The notes under the pieces are model-generated. The model was not told the origin of the DNA. It was given only the letters and a program-made list of their open reading frames with translations, and ran no database searches. 21,445 nt of DNA from an uncultured Haloferula sp. (lineage in GTDB: Bacteria > Verrucomicrobiota > Verrucomicrobiae > Verrucomicrobiales > Akkermansiaceae). The translations under genes were made by a program, and so were the position numbers. Location of the stretch: assembly GCA_946885645.1 (NCBI GenBank), contig CAMPGU010000035.1, forward strand, positions 1-21,445. The letters are read 5' to 3'. Shown in pieces: positions 1-6,824 of this stretch (position 1 is the first letter of the stretch; every line of letters starts with the position of its first letter).

Positions 1-164
1 GGGGCAGGGGCAGGGTCCGCCAAAGCAGCGGCAAGGTTTCGCGCGGGATCAGGGCTGACGATTTCCTGCCAGCACTTCGGGCATGGGCCCCGCACGCCGA
101 CGGCCGAGGCGGGCACTTTCAAGGTCACGCCGCAAGCCGGGCACTCGAACTGGAGGGATGACAT
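1..164 (-). CDS. Zinc-ribbon protein, N-terminal part (runs off the window)
   Basis: Partial gene; only the first 54 codons are inside the window. Starting at the ATG at 164, the protein begins MSSLQFECPACG and continues to GPCPKCW, giving two CxxC pairs (C8/C11 and C28/C31) about 16 residues apart. That spacing fits a small zinc ribbon. An Ala/Pro-rich linker follows before the window edge. Short N-terminal zinc ribbons of this kind often precede a membrane or effector domain, which cannot be seen here, so no function is assigned. A GTG six codons upstream (182) is an alternative start; I prefer the ATG because the ribbon then sits at the N-terminus. No clear Shine-Dalgarno site is visible. 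The gene is divergent from the beta-barrel gene at 421. Confidence 0.7.
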   Translation of the reverse strand, partial: MSSLQFECPACGVTLKVPASAVGVRGPCPKCWQEIVSPDPARNLAAALADPAPA

Positions 165-282
165 GGGCTCGGCCTGACTCACCGCGGAAGGCTAATCGGG
201 TGGAAATGCGGGTCAAGAAAGGGGATTTACCTCGAACGAGCCACAAGAGGGGTCCAATAGCCAAGAAATACGGGGCGGTTCC

Positions 283-310
283 TTTTTAATTTGGATAAGT
301 TAGATATAAT
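283..310 (+). promoter_or_regulatory. Candidate sigma-70-type promoter for the beta-barrel gene
   Basis: The AT-rich stretch between the divergent genes holds a perfect TATAAT at 305-310. A weak T-rich -35 candidate (TTTTTA, 283-288) lies 16 bp upstream. It faces the gene at 421 and would leave a leader of about 100 nt. The -10 match is good and the -35 is poor, so this is tentative. Confidence 0.4.
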
Positions 311-323
311 GAAGAGCTAGCTA

Positions 324-349
324 AGATATTCTTTTCTTGTCAAATATCT
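324..349. promoter_or_regulatory. Inverted repeat in the leader of the beta-barrel gene
   Basis: A perfect 7-bp inverted repeat, AGATATT (324-330) and AATATCT (343-349), is separated by 12 bp. It lies 14 bp after the candidate -10 box and before the gene at 421. An 8-bp palindrome AGCTAGCT (315-322) sits just upstream. It could be an operator or a leader hairpin. The sequence does not say which, and AT-rich DNA gives such repeats by chance fairly often. Confidence 0.3.
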
Positions 350-420
350 CTCCCCGAAGCTATTCGTAAATCACCCCCTGCTTCGCCTACCCAAGGCAAA
401 GCGGTTCACCCATCCCCCCG

Positions 421-1632
421 ATGAACACCCCCACCGCATCTCTTGTGCGGGTCCTGGCTCTCGCCGCCGCGACCAGCAGTGCTTTCGTCCAAGCCGGCGA
501 AGAGCCCCAGTGCCCGGATATTTATCCCGACAACCGCCAGGCCACCTCCACGGCGGTGGGCAACAGCGTTCTCGGCGTGGCGTACGCTTCCACCCGCGAT
601 GTCAGCGGCCGGATGTATCGCAACCGCGCAGGCGTGCGACCCGGCACCGTTCTCGTGGATCAGGAAGTGGCGGCCGCTCCGGCTTACAGCTCGAAGGGCG
701 GCATGAGCTCCGCCAAGGGCGGCGCGAAGGTCGCTTCCATCGCCGTGCCGTATCCCAAAAAATGGGAGATCTTCGGGTCCCTCTTCTACTACACCGAAGA
801 ACACGACGGCGATAGCTACAGCCGCCGCTCGAAAAAGAAGAAGGACGACAAGTACGACAAATACGGTACCTATGGTGCCTCGGTCATCGCGGCAGGTGCG
901 GCAGAGACCTCGATGGACGTTTACGGCGGCAGCATCGGCGTGGAGCACCACCTGAACCGCGAGTGGAGCATCGGCGTAGGCGTCACCGCCGCCACCGGCG
1001 ACCTCGACATGGGCAGCACCGGCAGCGCGGATATCGATTCTGTCTCGGTAATTCCTTACCTCTCCTACTACCGCACGGACGCCTTCGGCTCCGCCGACTT
1101 CTGGGCCGGCCTCTCGTATGCCTACGGCATGCATTCCTACGAAACCCGCCGCTTCACCGGCGGCGGCATCGCCACCGGGTCCCCGGATGCCGACACCCAC
1201 CAGGTGGAGCTGACCGCGGGCGTAAATTTCGGCGAGGATGACGTGGTTCACGGCCCCTACGCGGGGATGCGCTACATCACCGGCACCATCGATTCATACA
1301 CCGAAGTCGGCCCTGGAGCGACCTACTTCGGCGAACAGGACGTGGACTCGATGGTTTCGATCCTGGGCTATCAGATCTCTTGGAAAATGCGCGGCTCCGG
1401 CGGCATGTGGGTTCCGCAGATCCGCGCCGCGTGGGAGCACGAATTCGAGGACGGCAATGTCTCCGCCTTCGGCATTCCGATCGATTCACGCGATGAGGAC
1501 ATTGCGGTGCTCGGCGCGGGCCTGGGGTATTACTTCGACAACGGCTGGAACCTCGGCCTCGAGTATGAAGGTCGCTTCGGCAGCAATACCGAAGCCCACT
1601 ACGGCGGCGTGAAGGCAGGGAAGGAGTTCTGA
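421..1632 (+). CDS. Secreted outer-membrane beta-barrel (autotransporter-domain-like) protein
   Basis: 403 residues. An N-terminal signal peptide (about residues 1-25, ending VQA before GEEPQC) points to export. From about residue 110 to the end, the chain alternates aromatic and polar residues in amphipathic strands (for example WEIFGSLFYYTEE, WSIGVGVTAATGDL, DFWAGLSYAYGMHSYE, WNLGLEYEGRFG). It ends in KEF, with the terminal Phe typical of barrel proteins recognised by the BAM machinery. This resembles autotransporter C-terminal barrels, but the passenger region (about residues 26-105) is short. A basic SRRSKKKK segment near residues 134-142 is probably an extended loop. The gene stands alone, with a promoter candidate upstream and a hairpin-T-tract terminator downstream. 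The ATG at 421 is used because it begins the signal peptide; no Shine-Dalgarno site is evident. Barrel assignment is firm by pattern; substrate and role are unknown. Confidence 0.8.
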   Translation: MNTPTASLVRVLALAAATSSAFVQAGEEPQCPDIYPDNRQATSTAVGNSVLGVAYASTRDVSGRMYRNRAGVRPGTVLVDQEVAAAPAYSSKGGMSSAKGGAKVASIAVPYPKKWEIFGSLFYYTEEHDGDSYSRRSKKKKDDKYDKYGTYGASVIAAGAAETSMDVYGGSIGVEHHLNREWSIGVGVTAATGDLDMGSTGSADIDSVSVIPYLSYYRTDAFGSADFWAGLSYAYGMHSYETRRFTGGGIATGSPDADTHQVELTAGVNFGEDDVVHGPYAGMRYITGTIDSYTEVGPGATYFGEQDVDSMVSILGYQISWKMRGSGGMWVPQIRAAWEHEFEDGNVSAFGIPIDSRDEDIAVLGAGLGYYFDNGWNLGLEYEGRFGSNTEAHYGGVKAGKEF

Positions 1633-1656
1633 TTCCGGTTCGCGAAACCTTTTCAC

Positions 1657-1690
1657 AAACCTCGTTCGGCCCGTGCCGCGCGGGGTTTTT
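1657..1690 (+). terminator. Intrinsic terminator of the beta-barrel gene
   Basis: AACCTCG (1658-1664) pairs with CGGGGTT (1681-1687, one G-T pair) around a GC-rich loop, followed by a run of five T. It starts 25 bp after the stop codon of the barrel gene and lies before the convergent ispH gene. Confidence 0.6.
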
Positions 1691-1765
1691 CTTGAACTGG
1701 AGCCTCCTTGAGGTTGGGTGGATCGCTCCGTCAGCTTCCGGGCGACGCACCAGTCGTCGTGACGC

Positions 1766-2998
1766 TCACACCCCCTTCACCGCTTCCCGCGAGACGCCCC
1801 GCATCTCGAAGATCCGGAAAATCGTGTCTTCGATGAGGTTGTTCGGGCAGGAAGCTCCGGCGGTGATGCCGATGACCACGGGCTTCTCTCCCAGCAGAAT
1901 GCCGGGGTAGCTGCTCGCGATTTCGGATTTTTCATGCAGGTCAAAGTGGACGATCTGCTCCAGGGATTCGAGGCATTGGGCGTTCCGGATGAAGAAGGTT
2001 GGCAGCGATTGCTCGCCGATTTCGACGAGGTGCGTCGTGTTGGAACTATTGTAACCGCCGACCACGAAGAGGAGGTCCATCGGCCGGCGGAGCATCTCGA
2101 AGAGGGCATCCTGCCGTTCCTGCGTGGCTCCGCAGATGGTATCGAAGAAGATGAAGTTTTCCGCGGAGCCGTCGCGGGCTTCCACGGCCGCGCGGACCCG
2201 GCGCTGGATCTCCTCGGTCTCGCTTTTCAGCATCGTGGTTTGATTGGCGACTCCCACCTTGGCGAGGTGGAGATCGGGATCGAAACCTTGGGATGCGGCG
2301 CGGGCGAAGCGCTTGAGGAAGGCTTCCTTGTCGCCGCCCTCCCGGATGTAGCGGCAGACGGCATCCGTCTCATCCAAGGTGAGCACGATCAGGTAATGCC
2401 CCTTGCCGTCGTCACCCATCGCACGGGAGGCGGTGGCCTGGGTCTCCTCGTGGCCGGCCTTGCCGTGGATGATCGAGGTGATGCCGTCCTTCGCGTAGGT
2501 GCGGACCCGGCGCCAGACCTTCATCACGTCGCCACAGGTGGTGTCCACCACGTAGCAGCCGCGCTCCTCGATCTTTTCCATGAAGTTCGTGGGCGCGCCG
2601 AACGCGGGCACGATCACCACGTCCTCCGGGCTGAGCCGATCGTAGTCGTCGGTCAGCGTCTGCCAGGGCAGGGACACGATCCCCATGTCCACCAGTTGCC
2701 GGTTCACCTCCGGGTTGTGGATGATCTCGCCGATCAGGAAGATCCGCTGGTCGGGAAAGACGCGCCGGGCCGCGTAGGCCAGATCGATGGCGCGCTCCAC
2801 GCCGTAGCAAAAGCCGAACTGCTGGGCGAGGCGCACCGTGGTATTTCCGATCGTGATTTCCCCGCCGTTCTCGCGGATCTTTTCAACGATGGACGAGCGA
2901 TAGTGCCGCTCGACCTCGGCATTCACCTGGGTCATCACGTCCGGGCGGCGGACGTTCACGCGGGGGCGCTTTTGCTTGTCGGCGGCGGTTTCGCTCAT
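1766..2998 (-). CDS. ispH: 4-hydroxy-3-methylbut-2-enyl diphosphate reductase (LytB)
   Basis: Last enzyme of the MEP isoprenoid pathway: it reduces HMBPP to IPP and DMAPP using a [4Fe-4S] cluster in the cytoplasm. The three cluster cysteines are visible at C64 (GFCYGVERA), C155 (TTCGDV) and C289 (DTICGATQ). The active-site regions EIIHNPEVN (H94), HGKAGHEET (H178, H183), VANQTTML and YNSSNTTHL are also intact. At 410 residues with an N-terminal extension of about 50 residues, it belongs to the longer cyanobacterial/plant type rather than the roughly 315-residue E. coli type. I chose the ATG at 2998 (MSETAADK) over the frame's upstream ATG at 3040, because the added residues look like untranslated leader. 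It ends convergent to the barrel gene. The membrane-protein gene lies 66 bp upstream on the same strand. Confidence 0.95.
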   Translation of the reverse strand: MSETAADKQKRPRVNVRRPDVMTQVNAEVERHYRSSIVEKIRENGGEITIGNTTVRLAQQFGFCYGVERAIDLAYAARRVFPDQRIFLIGEIIHNPEVNRQLVDMGIVSLPWQTLTDDYDRLSPEDVVIVPAFGAPTNFMEKIEERGCYVVDTTCGDVMKVWRRVRTYAKDGITSIIHGKAGHEETQATASRAMGDDGKGHYLIVLTLDETDAVCRYIREGGDKEAFLKRFARAASQGFDPDLHLAKVGVANQTTMLKSETEEIQRRVRAAVEARDGSAENFIFFDTICGATQERQDALFEMLRRPMDLLFVVGGYNSSNTTHLVEIGEQSLPTFFIRNAQCLESLEQIVHFDLHEKSEIASSYPGILLGEKPVVIGITAGASCPNNLIEDTIFRIFEMRGVSREAVKGV

Positions 2999-3064
2999 GC
3001 GGGGGCGATATAACGCCGCTTTCCCCCGCGACCAAATCATTTCCCGGCCCGGGAAATCCGCGGA

Positions 3065-3772
3065 TCACCCGGTTTTCCCGGGAATTTTGGCTTTCTCCAG
3101 CACGGGGATCGCCAGGAGGGAGAAAAGGACCGCTGCCAGCACCTGCATCCAGAGGAGGTAGAGCGGCCAAGGGCCCATGTGATCGAGCAGGCTGGGGTTC
3201 ACCGGCTTCCGCGCGGCGAAGCCGAAATTCGTGCCGAGCCAGAAATTCACCACCATCGCGACTGCCAGATAGGCGTTGCCCCACAGCAGTGCTTGCAGCG
3301 GCGTCTTCCACCAAGGACGCGCCGCCCGCCAGCCGGTCACCATTGCCAGATAAAGCGCCGCGCCCACCACGGCGAAGTGGTGCACGAAAAACGCCAGGAA
3401 GGCGGGGTGGGGGAAGCCGACGGAGATGGCGGGGGTCGCCAAGGCTTGCACCGTTGCCGCCAGTCCCCAGAAGTAGGTCAGCGTCGCCAGCAGGCGCTTT
3501 CCTGTCAGCAAGGCGAAGCCGGCGATGAATGCCGCGATGTCGCACAGGTGCAGGGGCAGGGCGCTATTGAGATCGTGATCGCTCTGGATGGTGGACCAGG
3601 CCGCCTGCGTGTAGGCAAAGGCGGACAAGCAAAGAAACGCGAGGATGCTGCGGGCGATCCGTTCGTTCCTTTCGCCCGACTTCCCGAGACCGATGAGCGC
3701 CGCGACTCCGATCGCCCCTGCCACGACGGCCCAGCCATGAGCGGCGGAAAAGGGGGCGAAAGGTGGCGGCAT
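3065..3772 (-). CDS. TIGR02206/YwaF-like integral membrane protein
   Basis: 235 residues with about six or seven hydrophobic helices. Family-like signatures are LPLHLCDIAAF near residue 73 and PVNPSLLDHMGPWPLYLL near residues 188-205, both characteristic of the TIGR02206 (YwaF) group of uncharacterised membrane proteins. Polar His/Asp residues at the ends of helices suggest a ligand or metal site, but no function is established for the family. It lies 66 bp upstream of ispH on the same strand and could share its transcript. The gap to the PEP-CTERM gene upstream is 81 bp. The ATG at 3772 is the first in frame; no Shine-Dalgarno site is evident. Confidence 0.75.
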   Translation of the reverse strand: MPPPFAPFSAAHGWAVVAGAIGVAALIGLGKSGERNERIARSILAFLCLSAFAYTQAAWSTIQSDHDLNSALPLHLCDIAAFIAGFALLTGKRLLATLTYFWGLAATVQALATPAISVGFPHPAFLAFFVHHFAVVGAALYLAMVTGWRAARPWWKTPLQALLWGNAYLAVAMVVNFWLGTNFGFAARKPVNPSLLDHMGPWPLYLLWMQVLAAVLFSLLAIPVLEKAKIPGKTG

Positions 3773-3853
3773 AAGGAGAAAGAACCTCTGCGCGCCCGCC
3801 CGGGCAAGCTCAGGTTCCGGGCAAAAGGGGCTGCAATCGCATCCGTGCGCCCT

Positions 3854-4480
3854 TTAGGCGCGGCGTCGGCGCACTGCCATCAGGCCGAGGGCGGCGGTTA
3901 AAAGGACGCCGGAGGGTTCGGGAACGGCTCCTACCTCGATGCCTTGTCCCGGCGTGTCCTCGAATGCCCAATCCACCAGGGTGCCGAAGCCGCTATTGTC
4001 CGGAGAGAAGCGGAGCCAGCCGTAATAGGTATCGCCGGCGAGTTCCTCTTTGAACGAGAACCCGAAGAAGCCGTCTTCCCCGACAAGGAACTTGCCGGGT
4101 TCTGCCGCGATCTCCACGTGGAATTGCGATCCCCACGCGCTCTCCAGAAAAGGGCCGGAAGAATCAACGATCGTTCCTTCCTCCAGATTGAGGTAATAGT
4201 CGGTCTCCTGCTCGGGATCATAGGATTCACCCCCGCTGAGTCCCCAGGGTTTTACCAACTCGCTGTTGAAGATCCCATACCCGCCCAAGGTCAGATTGAT
4301 CCAGGGAGCGTTGTCGAAGTCTTCGGGCCAGACAACCGCGGTCGCGCCGGTCGCGACATTGACATAGACGCCTTCCAAGTCGTCCCAAGCCACCGCCAGA
4401 TTCTGCTCTCCGCTGTAAACCACGGTGGCGGAAAGCGGGAGCGGTGAGGCGAGGAGCAGGGCAAGGAACGGCGTCTTCAC
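3854..4480 (-). CDS. PEP-CTERM sorting domain protein
   Basis: 208 residues. It has an N-terminal signal peptide (MKTPFLALLLASPLPLSA) and a classic C-terminal sorting tag at residues 186-208: VPEP, a hydrophobic helix (GVLLTAALGLMAV) and RRRR. Known for the family: such tags direct proteins to exosortase/EpsH for processing at the cell surface. The middle region is acidic and aromatic, with YYGWLRFSPDNSGFGTLVDWAFED, a pattern common in verrucomicrobial PEP-CTERM proteins, and is probably a beta-sandwich of unknown role. The start is GTG at 4480, preceded by AAAGGA about 10 bp upstream. An ATG at 4499 is in another frame. The gene is divergent from the aminotransferase, and a PEP-CTERM-associated protease gene lies about 1.4 kb away at 5904. 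No exosortase is in this window. Confidence 0.88.
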   Translation of the reverse strand: MKTPFLALLLASPLPLSATVVYSGEQNLAVAWDDLEGVYVNVATGATAVVWPEDFDNAPWINLTLGGYGIFNSELVKPWGLSGGESYDPEQETDYYLNLEEGTIVDSSGPFLESAWGSQFHVEIAAEPGKFLVGEDGFFGFSFKEELAGDTYYGWLRFSPDNSGFGTLVDWAFEDTPGQGIEVGAVPEPSGVLLTAALGLMAVRRRRA

Positions 4481-4523
4481 CCCGTGGATATCCTTTCATT
4501 CGATCTGCAAGTCAATCCATAGT

Positions 4524-4537
4524 GCAATTCGCAATTC
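4524..4537. repeat. Tandem GCAATTC pair in a divergent intergenic region
   Basis: Two adjacent copies of GCAATTC lie between the divergent PEP-CTERM gene (start 4480) and aminotransferase gene (start 4687). On the minus strand TTGACT (about 4510-4515) follows it and may be a -35 box for the PEP-CTERM gene. A further inverted repeat, TTCCGGA (4575-4581) and TCCGGAA (4595-4601), lies closer to the aminotransferase. These may be regulator sites. The 205-bp gap holds no gene that I can support. Confidence 0.25.
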
Positions 4538-4686
4538 ATCTCCCGGACGGATTCCGTCTCTCATCCGTAACACATTCCGGATGCCTGCGATGTGTCCGGA
4601 AGTATCGGCGGCACGTGCGCGCTCTTCCCGGCGTTGACGGGGAGGGCTTTCCCCCCTGAAATGCGCGCCCCCGGCAGGATCCGGGC

Positions 4687-5859
4687 ATGTATATGGACTA
4701 TTCGCAGAAAATCGCCCGTCAGATCGCAGGCATTCCCCGCTCGGGAATCCGCGATTTCTTCGAGCTCGTCCAAGGCCGGGAGGGAGTGATCTCCCTCGGC
4801 GTCGGCGAGCCCGACTTCACGACTCCGTGGCATATTCGCGAGGCCGCCATCTACGCCTTGGAAAAAGGCCACACCAGCTACACTTCCAATCTCGGCCTGC
4901 CCGCTCTGCGCAAGGCTATCGCCCGCTACGTGGGGGATTTCTTCCATGTGGAATATGAGCCGCTGACCGAGGTGCTGGTCACCGTGGGGGTGTCGGAGGC
5001 CATCGACATCGCCCTCCGCGCGCTGATCAACCCCGGCGACGAGGTGATCTACCACGAGCCCTGCTACGTCTCCTACTCGCCCAGCATCGTGATGGCCTAC
5101 GGTACCGCGGTGGGCGTGCACACGCGCAAGCGCGACGGCTTTTCGCTGAAGCCGGAGGAGCTGGCGAAGGCGATCACGCCGAAGAGCCGGGTGCTGATGC
5201 TGAATTTTCCGACCAATCCCACCGGCGCGACTGCGAATCGGGAGGACCTGGAAGGCATCGCCAAGCTCTGCATCGAGCACGATCTCTTCGTGCTAACTGA
5301 CGAAATCTACAGCGAGCTCCGCTACGAGGGCGAAGCGCACGTTTCAATCGCCTCCCTTCCCGGCATGAAGGAGCGCACCATCCTGCTCCACGGGTTCTCG
5401 AAGGCTTTCGCCATGACGGGTTTCCGCCTGGGCTATGCCTGCGCGCCGCAACCGATCACGGAGGCGATGATGAAGATCCACCAGTACTCCATGCTCTGCG
5501 CTCCGATCATGAGCCAGATGGCGGCGATCGAGGCGCTCGAAAACGGGGCACCCGAAGTGGCGAAGATGAGGGATGCCTATCACCAGCGCCGCGATTTCCT
5601 GGTGAAGCGGCTCAATCAAATGGGGCTGAGCTGCCACTCCCCCGGCGGGGCTTTCTACGTCTTCCCGGACATCCGGGAGACCGGCCTTTCCAGCAAGGAC
5701 TTCGCGATGCGCTTGCTCGAGGAGGAAGGGGTAGCCGCGGTGCCCGGTAGCGCCTTCGGTATTTCCGGCGAGGGCTTCCTGCGCTGCTGCTACGCCACCG
5801 GATTCGACGACCTGAAGCTGGCCATGGACAAGATGGAACGCTTCGTCGGAAGGCTCTGA
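4687..5859 (+). CDS. PLP-dependent class I/II aminotransferase
   Basis: 390 residues, the usual length for fold-type I aspartate/aromatic aminotransferases. The Schiff-base lysine is K239 in HGFSKAFAMTGFRLGY. Other family residues are NPTG at 177-180, D205 in DEIYSELRYEG (pyridine nitrogen contact), the N-terminal GEPDF and TSYTSNLGLPALR segments, and a C-terminal RCCYA arginine that would bind the substrate carboxylate. The enzyme transfers an amino group between an amino acid and a 2-oxo acid in the cytoplasm. The exact substrate (aspartate, methionine or aromatic) cannot be read from sequence. The ATG at 4687 (MYMDYSQK) is taken; the ATG two codons later (4693) is equally possible, with AGGATCCGGG upstream of both. 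A GC-rich hairpin follows 8 bp after the stop codon, and the protease gene comes next. Confidence 0.9.
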   Translation: MYMDYSQKIARQIAGIPRSGIRDFFELVQGREGVISLGVGEPDFTTPWHIREAAIYALEKGHTSYTSNLGLPALRKAIARYVGDFFHVEYEPLTEVLVTVGVSEAIDIALRALINPGDEVIYHEPCYVSYSPSIVMAYGTAVGVHTRKRDGFSLKPEELAKAITPKSRVLMLNFPTNPTGATANREDLEGIAKLCIEHDLFVLTDEIYSELRYEGEAHVSIASLPGMKERTILLHGFSKAFAMTGFRLGYACAPQPITEAMMKIHQYSMLCAPIMSQMAAIEALENGAPEVAKMRDAYHQRRDFLVKRLNQMGLSCHSPGGAFYVFPDIRETGLSSKDFAMRLLEEEGVAAVPGSAFGISGEGFLRCCYATGFDDLKLAMDKMERFVGRL

Positions 5860-5867
5860 CCCTTTGT

Positions 5868-5891
5868 GGCGGCGGTCCCGCGACCGCCGCC
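5868..5891. repeat. REP-like perfect GC-rich palindrome
   Basis: GGCGGCGGTC (5868-5877) and GACCGCCGCC (5882-5891) form a perfect 10-bp inverted repeat with a 4-bp loop. It sits in the 44-bp gap between the aminotransferase and the CAAX-type protease. There is no T-tract, so it is not a typical intrinsic terminator. It looks like a repetitive extragenic palindrome, or a processing or stability hairpin between two co-transcribed genes. Confidence 0.6.
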
Positions 5892-5903
5892 GCCCCTACG
5901 CCG

Positions 5904-6698
5904 ATGCACCGGGGACCCCAGGACGAATCCGATGCGCTCCGGTTAAGCCGGCCGGACGCATGGATCCGCGCTCAGGTGGTTCCCTTCGCCGTCTTCATGG
6001 CGTTCATGCTGCTGCTGCAGATCTTCGGCAGCTTCTTCACCTGGGAGCATCCCGCGGCACCCTGGTGGCGGCACTGGCCGGAGCAGTGGATGTATCCCCT
6101 GCAGACGCTGGTGACGCTCGGCCTGCTGATCCGCTTCTGGAAATACTACGAATTCCGGTGGTCGTGGAAGTGGTCCGCGGCGGGCGTTGTCTTCGGCATC
6201 GTCGGCATCGGGTTCTGGCTACTCCCGACGGTGATGTACGACCGCTTGGGCCTGACGGGCGAGACCAGCGGCTGGCAGAAGTGGCTCGGCCTCGCCGCGC
6301 GGACGAAGGGGTTCAATCCCGCCGAGGCTTTCGGCGACGGCACGCCCGCCTACTGGACAGCGCTCGGCCTGCGTTTCCTCCGCGCCGTGGTGGTTGTCGC
6401 CCTGGTGGAGGAGATCCTGTGGCGCTCTTTCATGATGCGCTTCGCAAGCGACTGGGAGGGTGATTACTGGAAGCGTCCCTTCGGTCAGGCGACGTGGAAA
6501 TCCTACGTCATCGTCACCGCGCTTTTCATGCTCGCGCATTCCCCCACGGATTACGCGGGGGCGTTTGTCTATGGCTCGCTGACCTATCTGCTCTGCGTCT
6601 GGAGCAAGAACCTCGCCGCCTGCGTGGTGATGCACGGGACGGCGAACCTGCTGATGGGGCTCTACGCCGTGAATTACGGAAAATACGGGCTTTGGTAG
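5904..6698 (+). CDS. CAAX prenyl protease-related (CPBP family) membrane protein, PEP-CTERM associated type
   Basis: 264 residues with about seven transmembrane helices. The CPBP/Rce1-type intramembrane metalloprotease motifs are present: EEILWR at 169-174, H212 in FMLAHSP, and HGTAN with H244 and N248. Together these make the metal and water site. Length and motif spacing resemble TIGR03008, the CAAX-protease-related protein that co-occurs with exosortase/PEP-CTERM systems; this subfamily assignment is from memory of the family. That fits the PEP-CTERM substrate gene at 3854-4480. It follows the aminotransferase by 44 bp on the same strand, with a palindrome between, so it may be co-transcribed. 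The ATG at 5904 is the only reasonable start before the first helix. Substrate unknown. Confidence 0.85.
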   Translation: MHRGPQDESDALRLSRPDAWIRAQVVPFAVFMAFMLLLQIFGSFFTWEHPAAPWWRHWPEQWMYPLQTLVTLGLLIRFWKYYEFRWSWKWSAAGVVFGIVGIGFWLLPTVMYDRLGLTGETSGWQKWLGLAARTKGFNPAEAFGDGTPAYWTALGLRFLRAVVVVALVEEILWRSFMMRFASDWEGDYWKRPFGQATWKSYVIVTALFMLAHSPTDYAGAFVYGSLTYLLCVWSKNLAACVVMHGTANLLMGLYAVNYGKYGLW

Positions 6699-6824
6699 TC
6701 CCGGACTTCCACAGGCCACCGGAACAGGCCGACTTCCCATGAGCCGGGATGCCACCCGGATGCGGGCCCGTGCTGTCGTGGAAATCTTTTTACAGCTCTC
6801 CTATCCTTCATTATATCTCGAAAA

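Noticed and set aside
406..1251. Minus-strand open frame opposite the beta-barrel gene
   Set aside because: Composition is Ala/Gly/Val/His-rich and lacks motifs; the plus strand has a signal peptide and barrel strands.
1934..3013. Plus-strand open frame opposite ispH
   Set aside because: Asp/Val/His-rich shadow of a clearly real ispH gene; no recognisable domain.
4481..4686. Additional small gene between the PEP-CTERM and aminotransferase genes
   Set aside because: Short frames here have no start-site support or composition typical of protein; the stretch looks like a divergent promoter region.
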